The position numbers were made by a program, and so were the translations under genes. The notes below the pieces were generated by a model. It did not search any database. It was not told where the DNA came from and saw only the letters and a program-made list of their open reading frames with translations. Source: Narthecium ossifragum (Eukaryota > Streptophyta > Magnoliopsida > Dioscoreales > Nartheciaceae). From it: a DNA stretch of 64,000 nt. Location: assembly GCA_963920575.1 (NCBI GenBank), contig OY986965.1:19112957-19176956 (forward strand). The letters run 5' to 3'. Shown here one piece after another: positions 34,488 through 46,352 of this stretch (position 1 is the first letter of the stretch; every line of letters begins with the position of its first letter).

Positions 34488-35777
34488 CTACCACCAACTA
34501 ACAGCCAGTTCACCAACAACCTGCATCGGGAAGCAGCCCCACAAACAACAGAAGGCACACCACACAAATAAGGCCCTCGGCGCACGTCGGCATGCAAGGC
34601 TAAGAAAAGTTGTAGGGGCACTCGCCCACTTATTATAAACATCCCAGGAGTCATGACTCTCCTGGTTCACCACTACCCCTAATATGGGGTTAACATGCTG
34701 AAAGGTATGTACAAATTTATTAAGAGGTAAAGAAGAACTGCAGGCAAAGCCTCGCGGGCAAAAACCAATGAAAACTCCTCTCTGTCACCAAAGGATCGAT
34801 CTTTTCCTAAGAAAAGATCGATCTTCCAAATGACAGAGAGCATCTCCCTTGTCGAGCCAAAGAAGATCGATCCTTCTTCCTAGGAAGATCGATCATTCTC
34901 GTGACAGGGGGCATCTTCCTTGTCGAGCCAAAGAAGATCGATCCTTCCTCTCAGGAAGATCGATCATCCTCGCGACAGAGGACATACCATACTAACCTGG
35001 AACAAGGATTGATCATCTCCACAAGATGATCGATTATGCTCGGGCTCAGCATGACCAACAATGAAGGATTGATCATTCACCAAGAATGATCGATCTTGTT
35101 GGGTTCTCCGGTAAACCTCCGGCGAGAAATACCGTCAGAAAACTCCACAAAATCCCACAAAACCTTGAGATCTGGTAGTACGAAGGACTACGAGTCCAAA
35201 ACCGATAAGCATGGTAAAAACAAACATGCAAAACGACGGATCTAAGCTAAAGAACACAAGGAAACTCGAAACTCTCCAAAACCGGAAAACAAAGTAGGTA
35301 GGATCCCTGCCTAGGCAAGAGCTGCTTCAATCCTAGCTGCTAAGCCTTGGATCGTCGTCAATCGCTCCAAAATCCGGCCAGATCTGAGCTCAAGAGCGGT
35401 GGATTTCAAAAGGATTTAGGGAAGAAGGTTGCGTCCGCTTTATAGGCAAACAAACCGACCTATGAATGATCGATCGTTCCCTGAGCAAAGATCAATCCTT
35501 CATGACGATCGCGCCTTGACTTTCTGGCACTAAAAGATCGATCTTCTAGCAATGAAAGATCGATTCTTTAGATGCAGAAAGCTAGACTTGGGCTAAAACA
35601 CAAGCCCAAGCCCAGATCTTTCAATCCCGGGTCCACCTAACCGTTTTAATCAAACACTAACACAAACATGGTCAGTGTGTGCACACGCGGGTGTGAAACA
35701 AACCGGCAAGGCATAATTTACCAAATTGCCCTTGCGGTCCACAACGAGCCACAGGGGCAGAGGGACAGGTCCTCACA
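34488..35777 (-). repeat. 5' LTR, second part: subtype like 26340-28548
   Basis: Begins at CCTACCACCAACTAACAGCC, which corresponds to about 27350 in the 3' LTR, and follows that LTR to GGTCCTCACA. It includes the palindrome array (34791-35100) almost unit for unit. It is probably the original 5' LTR of the pol-bearing element, joined to a foreign LTR. Confidence 0.7.
34791..35100. repeat. array of paired GATCGATC palindromes in the 5' LTR
   Basis: About nine GATCGATC-like cores in inverted pairs, such as GATCGATCTTTTCC with AAAAGATCGATC. It has one more pair than the 27634-27870 array of the 3' LTR. Confidence 0.75.
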
Positions 35778-36229
35778 GTGACATTGATGACAGAGCTGGC
35801 AGGTTTTCTAGAACCAAGGTCCGGGGCTTGCAAGCCCCACAAACGACGTGGACGGCAACGACGTGGATGACGGCGGCGGAGTTGTGGCAGTGAATGTGGT
35901 GATGAGCGGCGATGTGGACGACGAACTACTTCAAAAATGACCCGGTATTGGAAGATTCTAGTTTTGGGAAGGATTTAGCTTGGATTTTAAATGGGTTTCG
36001 AGCGGTTTTAATCACCGAAAAACCTTCATGCAAGTCAGGTATAGAAAAATCTTTTAAACTTTATTTTGATGTTAAGCCGTTAAATCTAACGCTGCTTGTT
36101 TTATAAGTAAAAACAATATATATTTATGGTGCTGCCTTCAAATTCTCCATATAAATATAAATTGTGAATACATCTAGGTTTCTTTCAAAAATGACCAAAT
36201 ATCTAAATATAATAATGTAGCAAATTCAT
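35778..36229. other. unassigned sequence right of the chromovirus
   Basis: GC-rich with GACGTGGA/GACGGC repeats up to about 35920, then AT-rich. No ORF of substance and no recognisable element end. Confidence 0.35.
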
Positions 36230-36325
36230 CTGACCATCCTCATGTCTTCATGAGCTTAGTTTGGATTTTGCTTGTTATCTAATAAGAGCATGAGGATTTG
36301 CACGAGTGCATGTAAGGATGGTCAG
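36230..36325. mobile_element. 96-bp hairpin MITE-like element
   Basis: CTGACCATCCT at 36230-36240 and its exact inverse AGGATGGTCAG at 36315-36325, with further pairing inside (CATG/CATG). Three bases, CAT, repeat on both sides. It is too short to code. Confidence 0.5.
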
Positions 36326-37309
36326 CATCTATTGGAAGTACAAAGACTCAATATACACGAAAATTAAAATTCAAAGGTCAACTTATAATGTTATTTGAAT
36401 TGGCTGCTTGCCACGCATGGAGATTAAGTAGGAGATATGATACTTATGATTGAGGATCAACTAAACTACAAGTCATGTAAAGAAATATAATAATTATTAT
36501 GCACGTGTGTCACCTGAAGAATAACTAAAGTTGACTACTTTCTATATAAGGTTTTTTTATTAGTGTCTTATGTGTGATATCTTTTATTGGCACTTGTGAC
36601 ACATTTATATATACAATAAATGGTGGGTCCATATAACTAATAAAAATGTGGTAGCTATCATCAGAGTTCGTATCTAAATCCATTTAAACAGCTATCCTGG
36701 CAATTAATGCCATTCATCTAAAAAAATCCATAATTGATGCAAATAAATCAGGATTCCGTGAAGACCATGTTATATGAGATAGTCTCGTTATTGATATTCA
36801 AATAAATCAGACAAAGAGGAAAAGGGCCATTTACCAAAAATGATTTTCCCGAGAGAGGTAACTACTTTGATTATGTCAATTGTTTTTCCTTTTTCGTGAA
36901 AAAGTATTGAATCAAAAAGGAAATATTCCCTGATTGTTTGTAGATAATAATGACCAACCAATCAATGATCGACACGTAAGAAAAATACTAATGACTGATG
37001 ACCGATTAACCTATGACTTCATCGTCCAACCTGAATGGACGATCAAATGTTTGACGTGCAGAGAAGAAGTATCGGCCAAATGCAATCTACAAGCAAGGAA
37101 GAATCATCAGCCAAAGCCTATTGCAAAGCAAGCAAGTAAAGATCATCGACCAAGATGTGTGGGATGAAGGATCATTGGCCATGTGCAATGTCCTCATCAA
37201 CCAAAGAACTGAACGTCGTGGAGAAACAATTAGAGTACGGTTATGCCACGATCTCCTTTAATTGCGTCATGTTCACTTAGGCGGGAATTGTTATTAGTGC
37301 TATTAGATA
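36326..37309. other. AT-rich sequence, possibly the U3 of the following LTR
   Basis: No clear LTR start was found. A small ORF at 36934-37167 has no recognisable features. Confidence 0.35.
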
Positions 37310-37851
37310 TAAATAGGGTTTTTCTCATCATTGTACTCCCTCTGACACTCTTGTAATCAGCCTACGAGCATGGATTTTTATGTTCCTGTTTTATTTGTAA
37401 GTTCTTTGAATTAATGAAGATCGTTTAGTTTATTTAATGTTCTTTTTTGTTGTTTTCTTAAATTAGTTTAATATAGTGTAGTTTAGGTAATCTTAGTTTC
37501 TTCACAGTAGATTAATTTAGGGTAACTTTAGGTTTAATATTACTTTTATTCTAGATTGAGTTAGTCTAAGATAATCTTTATCATAGGTTTAATTAGTTGT
37601 TCTAGATAGATTCATTGTTTTAACTAGATTAAATTAGGCTTCAACTAGGATTAATTTAGGATTATCTCTTGTGTTCTTCACAATTATTCATTTAAATATA
37701 TTTTAACAAAATTTGATCGCATTTCCAATAAATTTGACACATATGTTCAAACTGAGTTCGAAGGAGTTGAACCTTAGCACGTTCCTAATTTTGAAATTTT
37801 GACTAGTTTGACTATTGCCGGTCAACGACAAGTTTTTTACATCAATATTTC

Positions 37852-37869
37852 TTGGCACGCCCGGTGGGA
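37852..37869 (+). promoter_or_regulatory. primer binding site
   Basis: TTGGCACGCCCGGTGGGA, a known style of primer site in plant Ty3/gypsy elements, lies eight bases after the presumed LTR end CATCA. I do not assign the tRNA. Confidence 0.55.
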
Positions 37870-37887
37870 CCTTGTGTAAATTTTTTT

Positions 37888-38028
37888 ATGGAAAGTGGTC
37901 AAATTGGACATGATAGTATGGTTGTTACCTGTACTGGATTAATTGCTCATAGTGGGGGAAATGCCGATGACGGCGATGCCCCACATGTTGAAAATATTCA
38001 TGGTAATGTACCAATCGACCAGCCATAA
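37888..38028 (+). pseudogene. short gag-like ORF start (46 codons)
   Basis: Begins MESGQIGHDSMVV and stops at TAA after IDQP. Its position after the primer site suggests the beginning of gag, broken early. No conserved domain remains. Confidence 0.35.
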
Positions 38029-38167
38029 CCACTTATACTCAACCTCAAGTAGAATATCAAGAAAGGATGATATATCGTAGCTTAGAGCGAGGTGGACTAT
38101 CGATCAGAAATGGTTAAGATTATGAGCTTTACATGCTAATAATTAGCAAATGGCCAATCATATCTGA

Positions 38168-38590
38168 TGAGATGTGAAAAGTACACAAATTAACCCCTTA
38201 GTTTACCTTTGTTAGTCTTCGAGAAAGATATTTCTAATAATCTTCATGGTATTTCAGGTACAAGAGCCCTCAACAAGAGTTAGATCAAGTTTGGAGCGAA
38301 AATGAGCCTATTCGGGTACATTTAAGTACATAAGTCAATTTCGAAGATGAAACTGTACCTGCTCAGGAAGAACCATATTATGTGCCATAGATGATTGGAA
38401 AGCTCTGGAAGTCTAGTTTCTGGAGAATTTTATAAAACAGTGGAAGAGAGCAACAATTCAAAAGATCCATCTTCTCCTTATAGAAGATCGATCTTCTTCA
38501 GGACGCAACAAACTACGAGATGAAAAGATCGATCTTCTTCTTTTAGAAGATCGATCTTCTAAGAGTAGAAGATCGATCTTTCCTTGCCAT
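38168..38590 (+). mobile_element. truncated copy of the TGAGACGTG LTR
   Basis: TGAGATGTGAAAAGTACAC and the following 400 bp match the LTR that starts again at 38845, including CAAGAGCCCTCAACAAG and the AGAAGATCGATCTTCTTC palindromes. The copy breaks off at TCCTTGCCAT. Confidence 0.7.
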
Positions 38591-38844
38591 TTTGACTAGC
38601 CGATGGATTGTTTAATAAAACATATCCATTGCTAGTCTCCGGCCCAATTATAGTGTTAGGTAGGAATCTTTGATTGTTGCCATTAACATGATTATTATTA
38701 TTAACATTGGCATTTTGGCTGATATTAGGAGCATTATTGGCAATTAGCCTATTGGTCTTATGACCATTACCTGCGCTTGGCGTGGTCACTTTTATGAATT
38801 TTGCACAGTCTCTATGAAAGGGCTTAAAGCTAGAGCGATATTGA
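38591..38844 (-). other. unclassified fragment with an Asn-rich minus-strand ORF
   Basis: The minus frame from 38852 reads HRDCAKFIKVTTPSAGNGHK and then an Asn-rich segment. It could be a piece of gag from another element. Recognition is weak. Confidence 0.25.
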
Positions 38845-39354
38845 TGAGACATGAAAAGTACACAAATTAACCGCTCAATTTACCTTTGTTAGTTTTTGAG
38901 CAAGGTATCTCTAATAATCTTCATGGTATTTCAGGTACAAGAGCCCTCAACAAGCGTTAGATCAAGTTTGGAGCGAAAACGAGCATATTCAGGCACATTT
39001 AAGTGCATGGGTCAACTTTCAAGATTAAACTATACCTGCTCAGGAAGAACCAGATTATATATTATTGGAAAGATTTGGAAGTCTAGTTTCTAGAGAATTT
39101 TATGGAACAGTGGCAAAGAGCAACAATTCAAAAGATTGATCTTCTCCCTATAGAAGACCGATCTTCTTCGGGGCGTAGCCAACTACGAGATGAAAATGTC
39201 GATTTTTTTCTTTTAGAAGATCGATCTTTCCTTGCCATGAGGGCAAAATGAAGGACCCCGATTTAATCCGAAGAGGAGACGTTTGAGGGCTATAAATACC
39301 AAAATTAGGGCTCTTATTAGAGGATTCTTTTGGATGGTTGGAGGCCAAGGAAAG

Positions 39355-40241
39355 TGTGAGGACCTAGACGTAAATTGAGGACTTTTATGCTAATACCATT
39401 CTTAGTAGGGGATTTTAGTAAAATCCTCATTAATAAGCCTTAAACTTAATACCTTTAATAGGTAATCTTAACCCAAACCTTTTTGGGTTTTCTTTTCTCC
39501 AGCCGCCACTCGCGAGAGAGAGAGACAACGATGCCCGACTCATGGGATCAACACCGCTGAGATCGTCGCCGCCGGCGGGAAGAATCGTCACCGGCTGGAG
39601 GTTAGAAACCTCTATTCCTTTCTTCCTCACCGCGTTCTTCCCCGACGGGATTCTCTTGATCGTTTGGTTTGGGTATTCTTTTGATTGTTGGGTTGTTTGA
39701 TCTTGAGTAGATCGGATGCATTTTCTTGAGTTCTTGACTTCCTCCTAGCTTGGTTATAGATTGATGTTTTTTTTATTGGTTCAATCGATCGGCGATTTCT
39801 TTTGTTCTGGTGCTCAGTTGATCGGGTGACTGCGAGTGTTGATTTCTCTTGGATCGATTGTTCTTCTCTTTGTGTTTGGCTTGTTGTCGGATCATTGCAG
39901 GGCTATGGAGGTTTATGTTGTTGTCTCTATTTTGGAGCTGAACCAGAGGATGCTTTGTTCGTGGGCATAGGGTGTTTGTTGTCTTTCTCTCTATTGAAAT
40001 GGTTTGCTTTCTTAGCATGCATGCAAGGTACTCGATGGGTTGCTTCTTTACTACTCTTTGGGTTGTTGCTCGACTGAAGTGGAATTTTTCCTTAATGCTT
40101 GGTGACCAAGTGTTGGGTTAGGAGCTGTGGTTCTGTTCTGTCAGTATGAACAGAGAATTCCACTTTTAGTGTCTGAGTGGAAGTGGGAACACATCCTCCG
40201 AGAGTTCCACTTCTCCTGTTTTAGGTTTTCGTTGTAGCTTT
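39355..40241 (+). mobile_element. unclassified insertion in the LTR
   Basis: Relative to 53173-54793, about 165 bp of LTR is replaced here by about 887 bp starting TGTGAGGACCTAGACG. It contains a GA microsatellite and a leader-like GC-rich section (39490-39660). The start resembles that of chromovirus LTRs, so it may be a truncated LTR. No TSD was found. Confidence 0.4.
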
Positions 40242-40833
40242 CTTTGGATTTGGATGTTGTAATCCTTGTGAGATAATTTGTATGAATTTATTCTTCATTT
40301 CTATACCTTTGTAGTTGGATTCTAATGTGAAATGGTGGATCTCATTCTATTGCATAGGCTAGACCCTTATGCTTGGATGATATTTGTTGATATTTCTCAA
40401 TTAGTAGGCTATGCTAGAACCATGGCCACTCATGTGAGGACATGTCCCTTTACTCCTGGGTCGACCGGCTGGGTCGGACCCGTGGCTCGTTTGATTGTTT
40501 CGCGTCGAGCGCGCGATCCGGTGGATCGCATTGTTTCTTAGATCGTAGGGGCAATTTGGTAAATTATGCATTGTCGGTTTGTTTCACACCCGCGTGTGCA
40601 CACACTGACTATGTTTGTGTTAGTGTTTGATTAGAAAGGTTAGGTGGACCCAGGATCGAAAGATCCGGGCTTGGGCTTGAGTTTTAGCCCAAGTCTAGCT
40701 TTCTGCACTTAAAGGATCGATCCTTCCTAGCTAGAAGATCGATCTTTTAATGCCAGAAAGTCAAGGTGTGATCGTCGTGAAGGATCAATCTTTCCTCAGG
40801 GAAGGATCGATCATTCATAGATCAGTTCGTTTG

Positions 40834-40841
40834 TCTATAAA
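40834..40841 (+). promoter_or_regulatory. TATA box of the solo LTR
   Basis: CTATAAAA about 400 bp into the LTR, preceded by GATCGATC pairs within 115 bp. The equivalent TTTATAGG is seen in the minus-sense copies (for example near 28213 and 35442). Confidence 0.55.
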
Positions 40842-41170
40842 ACGGACGTAACCCACTTCCTTGAATCCCTTTTGAAATCCGCGTTCTTGAGTTCAGAGCT
40901 GCCGGATTTTGGAGAGTTTTGGGACGATCCAAGGCTTAGCAGCTGGGATTGAAGCAGCTATTGCCTAGGTAGGTTTGTTTTTAGGTTTTGTGAGTCTGAG
41001 TTGATTGTTCCTTCATTTGCTTAATTCTCACTGCATACTTGTTAGTTTGTAGTATTTCCACCAGTTTTGGACTCGTGGTCTTTCGTACTACCAGATCTTA
41101 AGGTTTTGTGGGATTTGGTGGAGTTTTCTGACGGTATTTCTCACCGGAAGTTCGTCGGAGAACCCAACAA

Positions 41171-41490
41171 GATTGATCTTTCTGGGAGAAAGATCGATCC
41201 TTCATTGTTGGTCATGCTGAACACGAGCATGATCGATCATCTGGTGAGGATGATCGATCCTTGTGCCTTGGGTAGCATGGATCCCCCTTGTCGCGAGGAG
41301 CATCGATCTTCCTGGGAGGAAGGATCGATCTTCCTTGGAGCAGCAAGAGGGTGTCCTCTGTTTCGAGGATGATCGATCTTGATGATCGATCTTCCTGGAA
41401 GGAAGGATCGATCTTCCTTGGCTCGACAGGAATGGAAAGCTCTCTGTTACATGAAAGATCGATCCTTCCTTGGGAAGAGATCGATCCTTT
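41171..41490. repeat. array of paired GATCGATC palindromes
   Basis: About ten cores, in pairs such as GATCGATCTTCCT then GGG then AGGAAGGATCGATC, located about 330-650 bp after the TATA box. They would therefore be in the transcript of a full element. Confidence 0.8.
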
Positions 41491-43481
41491 GGTGGCAGAG
41501 AGGAGTTTTCATTGGTTTTGCTCGCGGGGCTTCGTATGTACATATTTCCTACAGTTTTATACATTGTACATACTCTTAAGCATGCTAGCCCCATATTAGG
41601 GGCAGTGATGAACCAGGAGAGTGATGACTCCTGGGGTGTTTAGAAGAAGCAGGTGAGTGGCTCTACAGCTTTCCTTAGCCTTGCATGCCGACGTGAGCCG
41701 AGGGGTTTTACCTGCGTGGTCTATCTCTGTCCTTTGCGGGGCTGCTTCCCGATGCAGGTTGCGGGTGAATTGGCTGGCAGTTAGTGGTGTACCACTGCAG
41801 CAGTTTCAGGCCTTAAATATCTGTTCACCACCCTGGGCCGACAGTGTGCCGAGCCCATACCGTGTTATGCTATCATTACATACTGCTGCATGCTTTAACT
41901 GTTCTCTATGTGTATGTTCATCGCATGGATCTCTGTTGTGCATTAGTTGCATGGTTAGGGCGTGGACGATCTGTGGGTCGCCGTCCCGAGTCTGGAAGCT
42001 CAGATTTAGCCCTAGAACTGGGGTTGGGTAGTTTGGACTCGGTTTTAATTGTGGCTTATATGACTGATACACCTGTTGCTTGGTGATTGTAGAGGTCTTG
42101 TCGGCCTCGAGTCGGATGCTGAGGTGTAGCCGGTGTCCCATTGTGTTGACCCTTGAGTAGAGAGGTTGACTACTCAGCGGTGCCATTTTCTGTCTGCGGT
42201 GCCGTTCCCTGCTTGTGGGCCAGCAGTGTTAGTTTATGCTTACTGAGTGTGACCAGTTCTTCTGGAAGACCATGATCGTGGGCCTCAGGGACATGCGGTG
42301 GGGTTATGGGACCTCTGTATACACCCAGGTCTTACTTGAGGGCGACACTGTTACGTTTTTCTCTTCCTTCTATGTGTCGTAGTGTAGTTTCCCTGCTGAG
42401 CTTAGTTGCTCACTCCTACCCGGGCTGCATTTTGCAGGTGCAGGCGTTAGCTCCTCTTTGGTGGCCCATACCGAGCAGTTGGTCGGCGGTGCGGCGGCGC
42501 CAGGCGGAGTTTGAGAGGTGGCCATCTTTTACAGCTTTGAACCCTTGTTAGTTAGCCTCCTACGGGAGTAAATGTTGTATTTTGATCTTCTCCTCTCAGA
42601 GAATATGTATATTAAATTCGTTTGGACTGGTTAATCTTGGGTTCGAGGTTATTTAAATTATTGTTGTTTAAATTGAGGGTGCTTTTGGTGAATTGTTAGG
42701 GAGACCAATTGGTTAGAGGGAACCCTCGCCAAATTTTTCCGCGTTTCGTTAGGTTTCGGTTTACGTCACCCGACCCGGTTGGGCTTTCGCGGATCGGGGG
42801 CGCGACAACTCATGTTGAAAGTAGTATTGACTCTAGCTTAGGGCTTGTAGGTGCTAGAACCACCCCAATCCACATCTAGCCTAGCCACCATTTCATCTTT
42901 TGTAGTGTATTGGATGCGAGGTGCTAGAACCACCTCGATCCATTACCATTTTCCATACAACCCAACTACTTACGACGAGATGATCCTAACCTGACCTCTT
43001 GTTAGCGATGATCGAAGCTAATCCCTCAATCGTCGACTTTCTAGCTTAGATCATTTGTGACGGATAGTCATTAACCGGCTATTTGTTATCGACAACCTTT
43101 ACTAGTCGCAAGGTAGTCGATATTGTAGTGCCTCGATAGGATTGCACATCTTGATCCATTATAAAGCTACGATTGAGCTTAATTTGAATTGGGATTTCCT
43201 AGAATCTCTCTCTATCTCTTGAATCATTTAAATGCTTCATTAGTTATCATATTCTAAAACCCAAAACCATTTTTTTTTTTGTTCTTGTAGGAACACTTAG
43301 ATTAGGTCTAGTAGTTTAATTGTTTCCATACGCATTCCCTGTGGATTCGACTCGGACTCACCGCTAGCTACCCCCAAAGTAGTTAGTTAGTAGTTCGATT
43401 ATAAAATTTGTAATTTTGATCAGGCGCGTTAAGCCACGACACTTTTCGAGCCCCATCAAAATTTTGGCGTGCCTGATCAAA

Positions 43482-43501
43482 ATTTTGGCGCGTTGCCGGG
43501 G
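43482..43501 (+). promoter_or_regulatory. primer binding site of the Athila/Tat-like element
   Basis: TTTTGGCGCGTTGCCGGGGA, the characteristic primer region of Athila/Tat-type plant gypsy elements. A shorter copy of the motif AAATTTTGGCG lies just before it at 43459. Confidence 0.75.
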
Positions 43502-43611
43502 ACTGCTATAGGAAATGATTGAATTGCTTTGCATAATTTAGTGTTCATTGTAAATATCTTCAATTTTAAATTTTCTTTCGTATAAAATTTTTTTTGGCTT
43601 GGTACTTGTTT

Positions 43612-44556
43612 ATGGTTGACGACAGACGTCTCGTGCCTGGACCAACCCCTTGTAACGTATTTCCAAACTTTTGGCTTGGTACTTGTTTATGTGATTGGTT
43701 ATACATGGCCGATGATTTTATGCCACCGGGAGCTGCAATCAATGATTATTTTTTGCCATCTAATTATGCACCCGCTTATGTTAACAACACATGATTTCTC
43801 AAATTCGACTTATGATTCGCATTCATACACCTTTGATCCGGATTTAAGTGATCATCCATACTCCTATTGGCCATTCCAAGGTTACTATCCTCCTAATGTC
43901 CAACCGCAAGATACGAGCATATCGGACCAATACTTTGCACCTAGTTTTGAACCATCTTATTTTTCTCAAACACAATACCCACCACCTCAACATTGGTATG
44001 AGCCTCCCACTCCCTTCGAACCACAAGCACAAATAGATCAATCTTTAAACAAGCGGATTCTTAAGGGTTTAGAGGCTTTCGAGATACAAAACCAACTTAT
44101 ACATTCCCACACACAATCATTAGCCAATATAGAAGTCCAAGTTGGACAATTTGCTTGCTTGATTGATTCATATTATGATGAGGTTGATGGTTGTGCAAGT
44201 GAGGTAGTGCCTCCTAATTTTAATGCTGATACTTGTGATAACTATCCTATCAATGTTAGTGATACATGCAACTATGAGGTTCCTAATGAGGCTTCGCTCG
44301 TTCATGATAGGTTGAATGATGTTTTTTTGGTGTGTGATGCTATTATTGATGATGTTTTTCCGGTATATGTTGATTTTGTGAATAAGCCGAAGCCTCCGAT
44401 TTTTGTTAATCATGACATTAATGAGATCGATATTCACATGCATGATTTTATACCTCCTATTTGTCAGGACATTGTTTCTAATATTTATCCATTCATTGAT
44501 TGTGATGCGTGCGAGGGGAAGATTGCAAATGGTGAATTTGTTGATAACGGTGTTTG
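43612..44556 (+). pseudogene. gag-like protein of the non-autonomous element, N-terminal part
   Basis: Reads CLCDWLYMADDFMPPGAAI, then a frame change near 43790, then DSHSYTFDPDLSDHPYSYW, PPNVQPQDTS and SLANIEVQVGQFACLIDS. The IEVQVGQ motif resembles the end of the Athila gag region (LEVQ.GQLA). After it comes an acidic Cys/Asp-rich segment. The sequence is interrupted at 44557 by a nested element and continues at 48253. The nested element codes for a related protein. Confidence 0.6.
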
Positions 44557-46010
44557 TGATGAGTCACTAAATATTCATAATTAAACCTCTTAAATTACCT
44601 TTGTTCGGCCTAGAGTAGTTGTATTTAATTGTTTGTTAGTTGATTTCAGATTTAATCATGATATGAGAAGAAATACAAGAAATTCAGCTAAAAAGATGAA
44701 TTTGTATGATAAAGACTGTTTCGTCGCCTGTCAAGAGAATATTCTCCAGAAATTCTTTATAAGTCCAACTATTCTGGCAATTTAGTACGTTATAGAAGAC
44801 TTCAAAAGCTACAATGTTTATGTTGGACACTTTGTGAGATTCCTAATGGATTGATTCCAGTTTTGAAGAAGATCAAGATACATAGCTGCTGGAAAACTGG
44901 TCCGTCGAAGTTCAGAAGCATATTCTTCAAATATTCCCTATAAGTCTAAATATTATAAAATCTTCAGGATATGACAGAAGACTGGAAGATCTAAAACTGT
45001 CATGTTGAAGACGTTCTCAGATTCCAAGCCAATTAGCGCGAGAATTGAGTTAAAGTCGGAATCATGAATAGGAGTTGAAATACGAAAAGAGGAAAGTCAA
45101 AGTTTAAGTTTAGATAGGACTCTTAAGTCCAAGCTGAGGGTGTCCCTATTTAAAAGGCCTTTTCCAGCCGAATTTATCATCTTTTTGACAATCTTTGGAG
45201 GAGGAAAAAGAAGACGGAGAGGATGTGGATGGTGACAGCTTCCTACTCCAACCCGATGGCTTTCATCCAAAAAATGAGTTGCTAATTATTGTACTTAGGA
45301 TTATTCATGAAACCCTAGTGTAGTTTTGGTTTTTCTTTAGTTGGATTCTTGTGAACTTCTTGATGCATGATCTCATGAATATGGTTTTATTGTTAATAGA
45401 GTTGAAGGAACAGAGTTCCCTTGACGTACTTTCAGTCCTACATGATTTCTGTGATTGATTGTAGAGATTTATGAGATGGTTTTCATGAAGTTACTGGTTT
45501 GCCTTTGAGATAAGCTATGCTACGCGAAGATAGGTTGTGCCATGGTCATTAGGAGTAGTATAATTTAAGGTAATCGTAGGACCAAAGACAATCTATGCCA
45601 AGCAAAGATAGGCTATGCCGTTAGAAACATAAATCTTATTTTAGGGATTCATGTGAGCTTGTAGCCATATGATCCATAATGTTGAGAGAAGAGAATAAGA
45701 GGATAACTAGAGAAGTTTGAAGGTGAAACTAGGGCGGATTGAGTAATTCCTAAGTCACTTATCCATTGATTCAAATTGATCAACCTTTTATTTCTTTTCT
45801 TTATTAGTTAGATAACTCTATTCTATCTTTGATTCTTTTCCTTAGTTTTAGGGTTTTGAGAATTGATTTTGATTTCCAACGTTTTCCCTGTGGATTGATT
45901 CCCGACTTCACCACTATTTCTACCTAGTAGTGTAGTGATTGAATAAGGATTATAAATTTAATATTTGATTGAGTTTACAACATTTTAACGACGATGTTTG
46001 TAAGCGATCA
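44557..46010 (+). repeat. 5' LTR of the nested element
   Basis: TGATGAGTCACTAAATATTC to GTTTGTAAGCGATCA. It matches solo LTRs at 29201-30656 and 17253-18816. Confidence 0.85.
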
Positions 46011-46011
46011 A

Positions 46012-46033
46012 TTTTTGGCGCCGTTGTCTGGGA
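46012..46033 (+). promoter_or_regulatory. primer binding site of the nested element
   Basis: TTTTTGGCGCCGTTGTCTGG directly after the LTR, a slightly mutated form of the Athila-type GGCGCCGTTGCCGGGGA site. Confidence 0.75.
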
Positions 46034-46352
46034 TTTCGATGGTTAACTAATTGATTTTCTCTTAACTCATTTTCTTTGCTTAGTTAGGTTTTTATCTTTC
46101 TTATTTCCCCCTTTATCTATTTTACACTTTTTAGAAATTTCTGACAATTTTTCTTATTTTTACAGTTACTAAATTTAATTTTCTCAGACTTGGACCTGCA
46201 GCCCATCGCCAAGAGCGACCGGTCGGACACGGGAGCGACCGATCGGGACTGTGTAGTCAGGTACGTTTGTTCTAAACTCCGAGTTATTTTATCTAGCTGT
46301 TTGAGACGCTTCTGCTTGTCGAACAAAAGCACGTATCAGCGACTGTCGTCTC

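Larger units (their letters stand above)
26340..35777 (-). mobile_element. Ty3/gypsy chromovirus, defective
   Basis: The order on the minus strand is: chimeric 5' LTR (35777-32319), internal domain starting directly in the end of reverse transcriptase (32318), RNase H, integrase, integrase C-terminal region, then 3' LTR (28548-26340). The primer site, gag, protease and most of reverse transcriptase are missing. A solo LTR sits in integrase at 29201-30656. The flanks read GTGGT and GTGAC, so the TSD is weak. The LTR has GATCGATC palindrome arrays. Confidence 0.85.
37310..38166 (+). mobile_element. 3' part of an LTR and start of its internal domain (Ty3/gypsy-like, truncated)
   Basis: TATAAATAGGG at 37309-37319 looks like a TATA element, and TTGTAATCAGCC at 37354-37365 like a poly(A)-region context. 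The LTR would end near TTTTTTACATCA (37843). A primer site follows at 37852 and a short gag-like start at 37888. The element is cut off at about 38167 by another LTR. The left LTR boundary is unresolved. Confidence 0.5.
40434..42807 (+). mobile_element. solo LTR of the TGTCGCG chromovirus family (2374 bp), plus sense
   Basis: Starts TGTGAGGACATGTCCC and ends GGGGGCGCGACA, flanked by the exact TSD ACTCA (40429-40433 and 42808-42812). It is the reverse complement of the subtype at 26340-28548. In this sense orientation a TATA box, CTATAAAA, sits at 40834-40841. Palindromes lie both upstream (40720-40815) and downstream (41171-41490) of it. Confidence 0.9.
38845..43458 (+). repeat. 5' LTR of a large Athila/Tat-like non-autonomous element, invaded twice
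   Basis: Starts TGAGACATGAAAAGTACAC and ends ACTTTTCGAGCCCCATCA, just before a primer region. The opposite-strand relative at 53173-54793 shows the same order. Two insertions break it: an unclassified segment at 39355-40241 and a solo LTR at 40434-42807. It carries AGATCGATCTTC palindromes at 38465-38580 (in the truncated sister copy) and 39140-39230. Confidence 0.75.

Noticed and set aside
40429..42812. Possible full-length gypsy element
   Set aside because: Both ends are LTR ends with an exact TSD and there is no internal domain, so it is a solo LTR.
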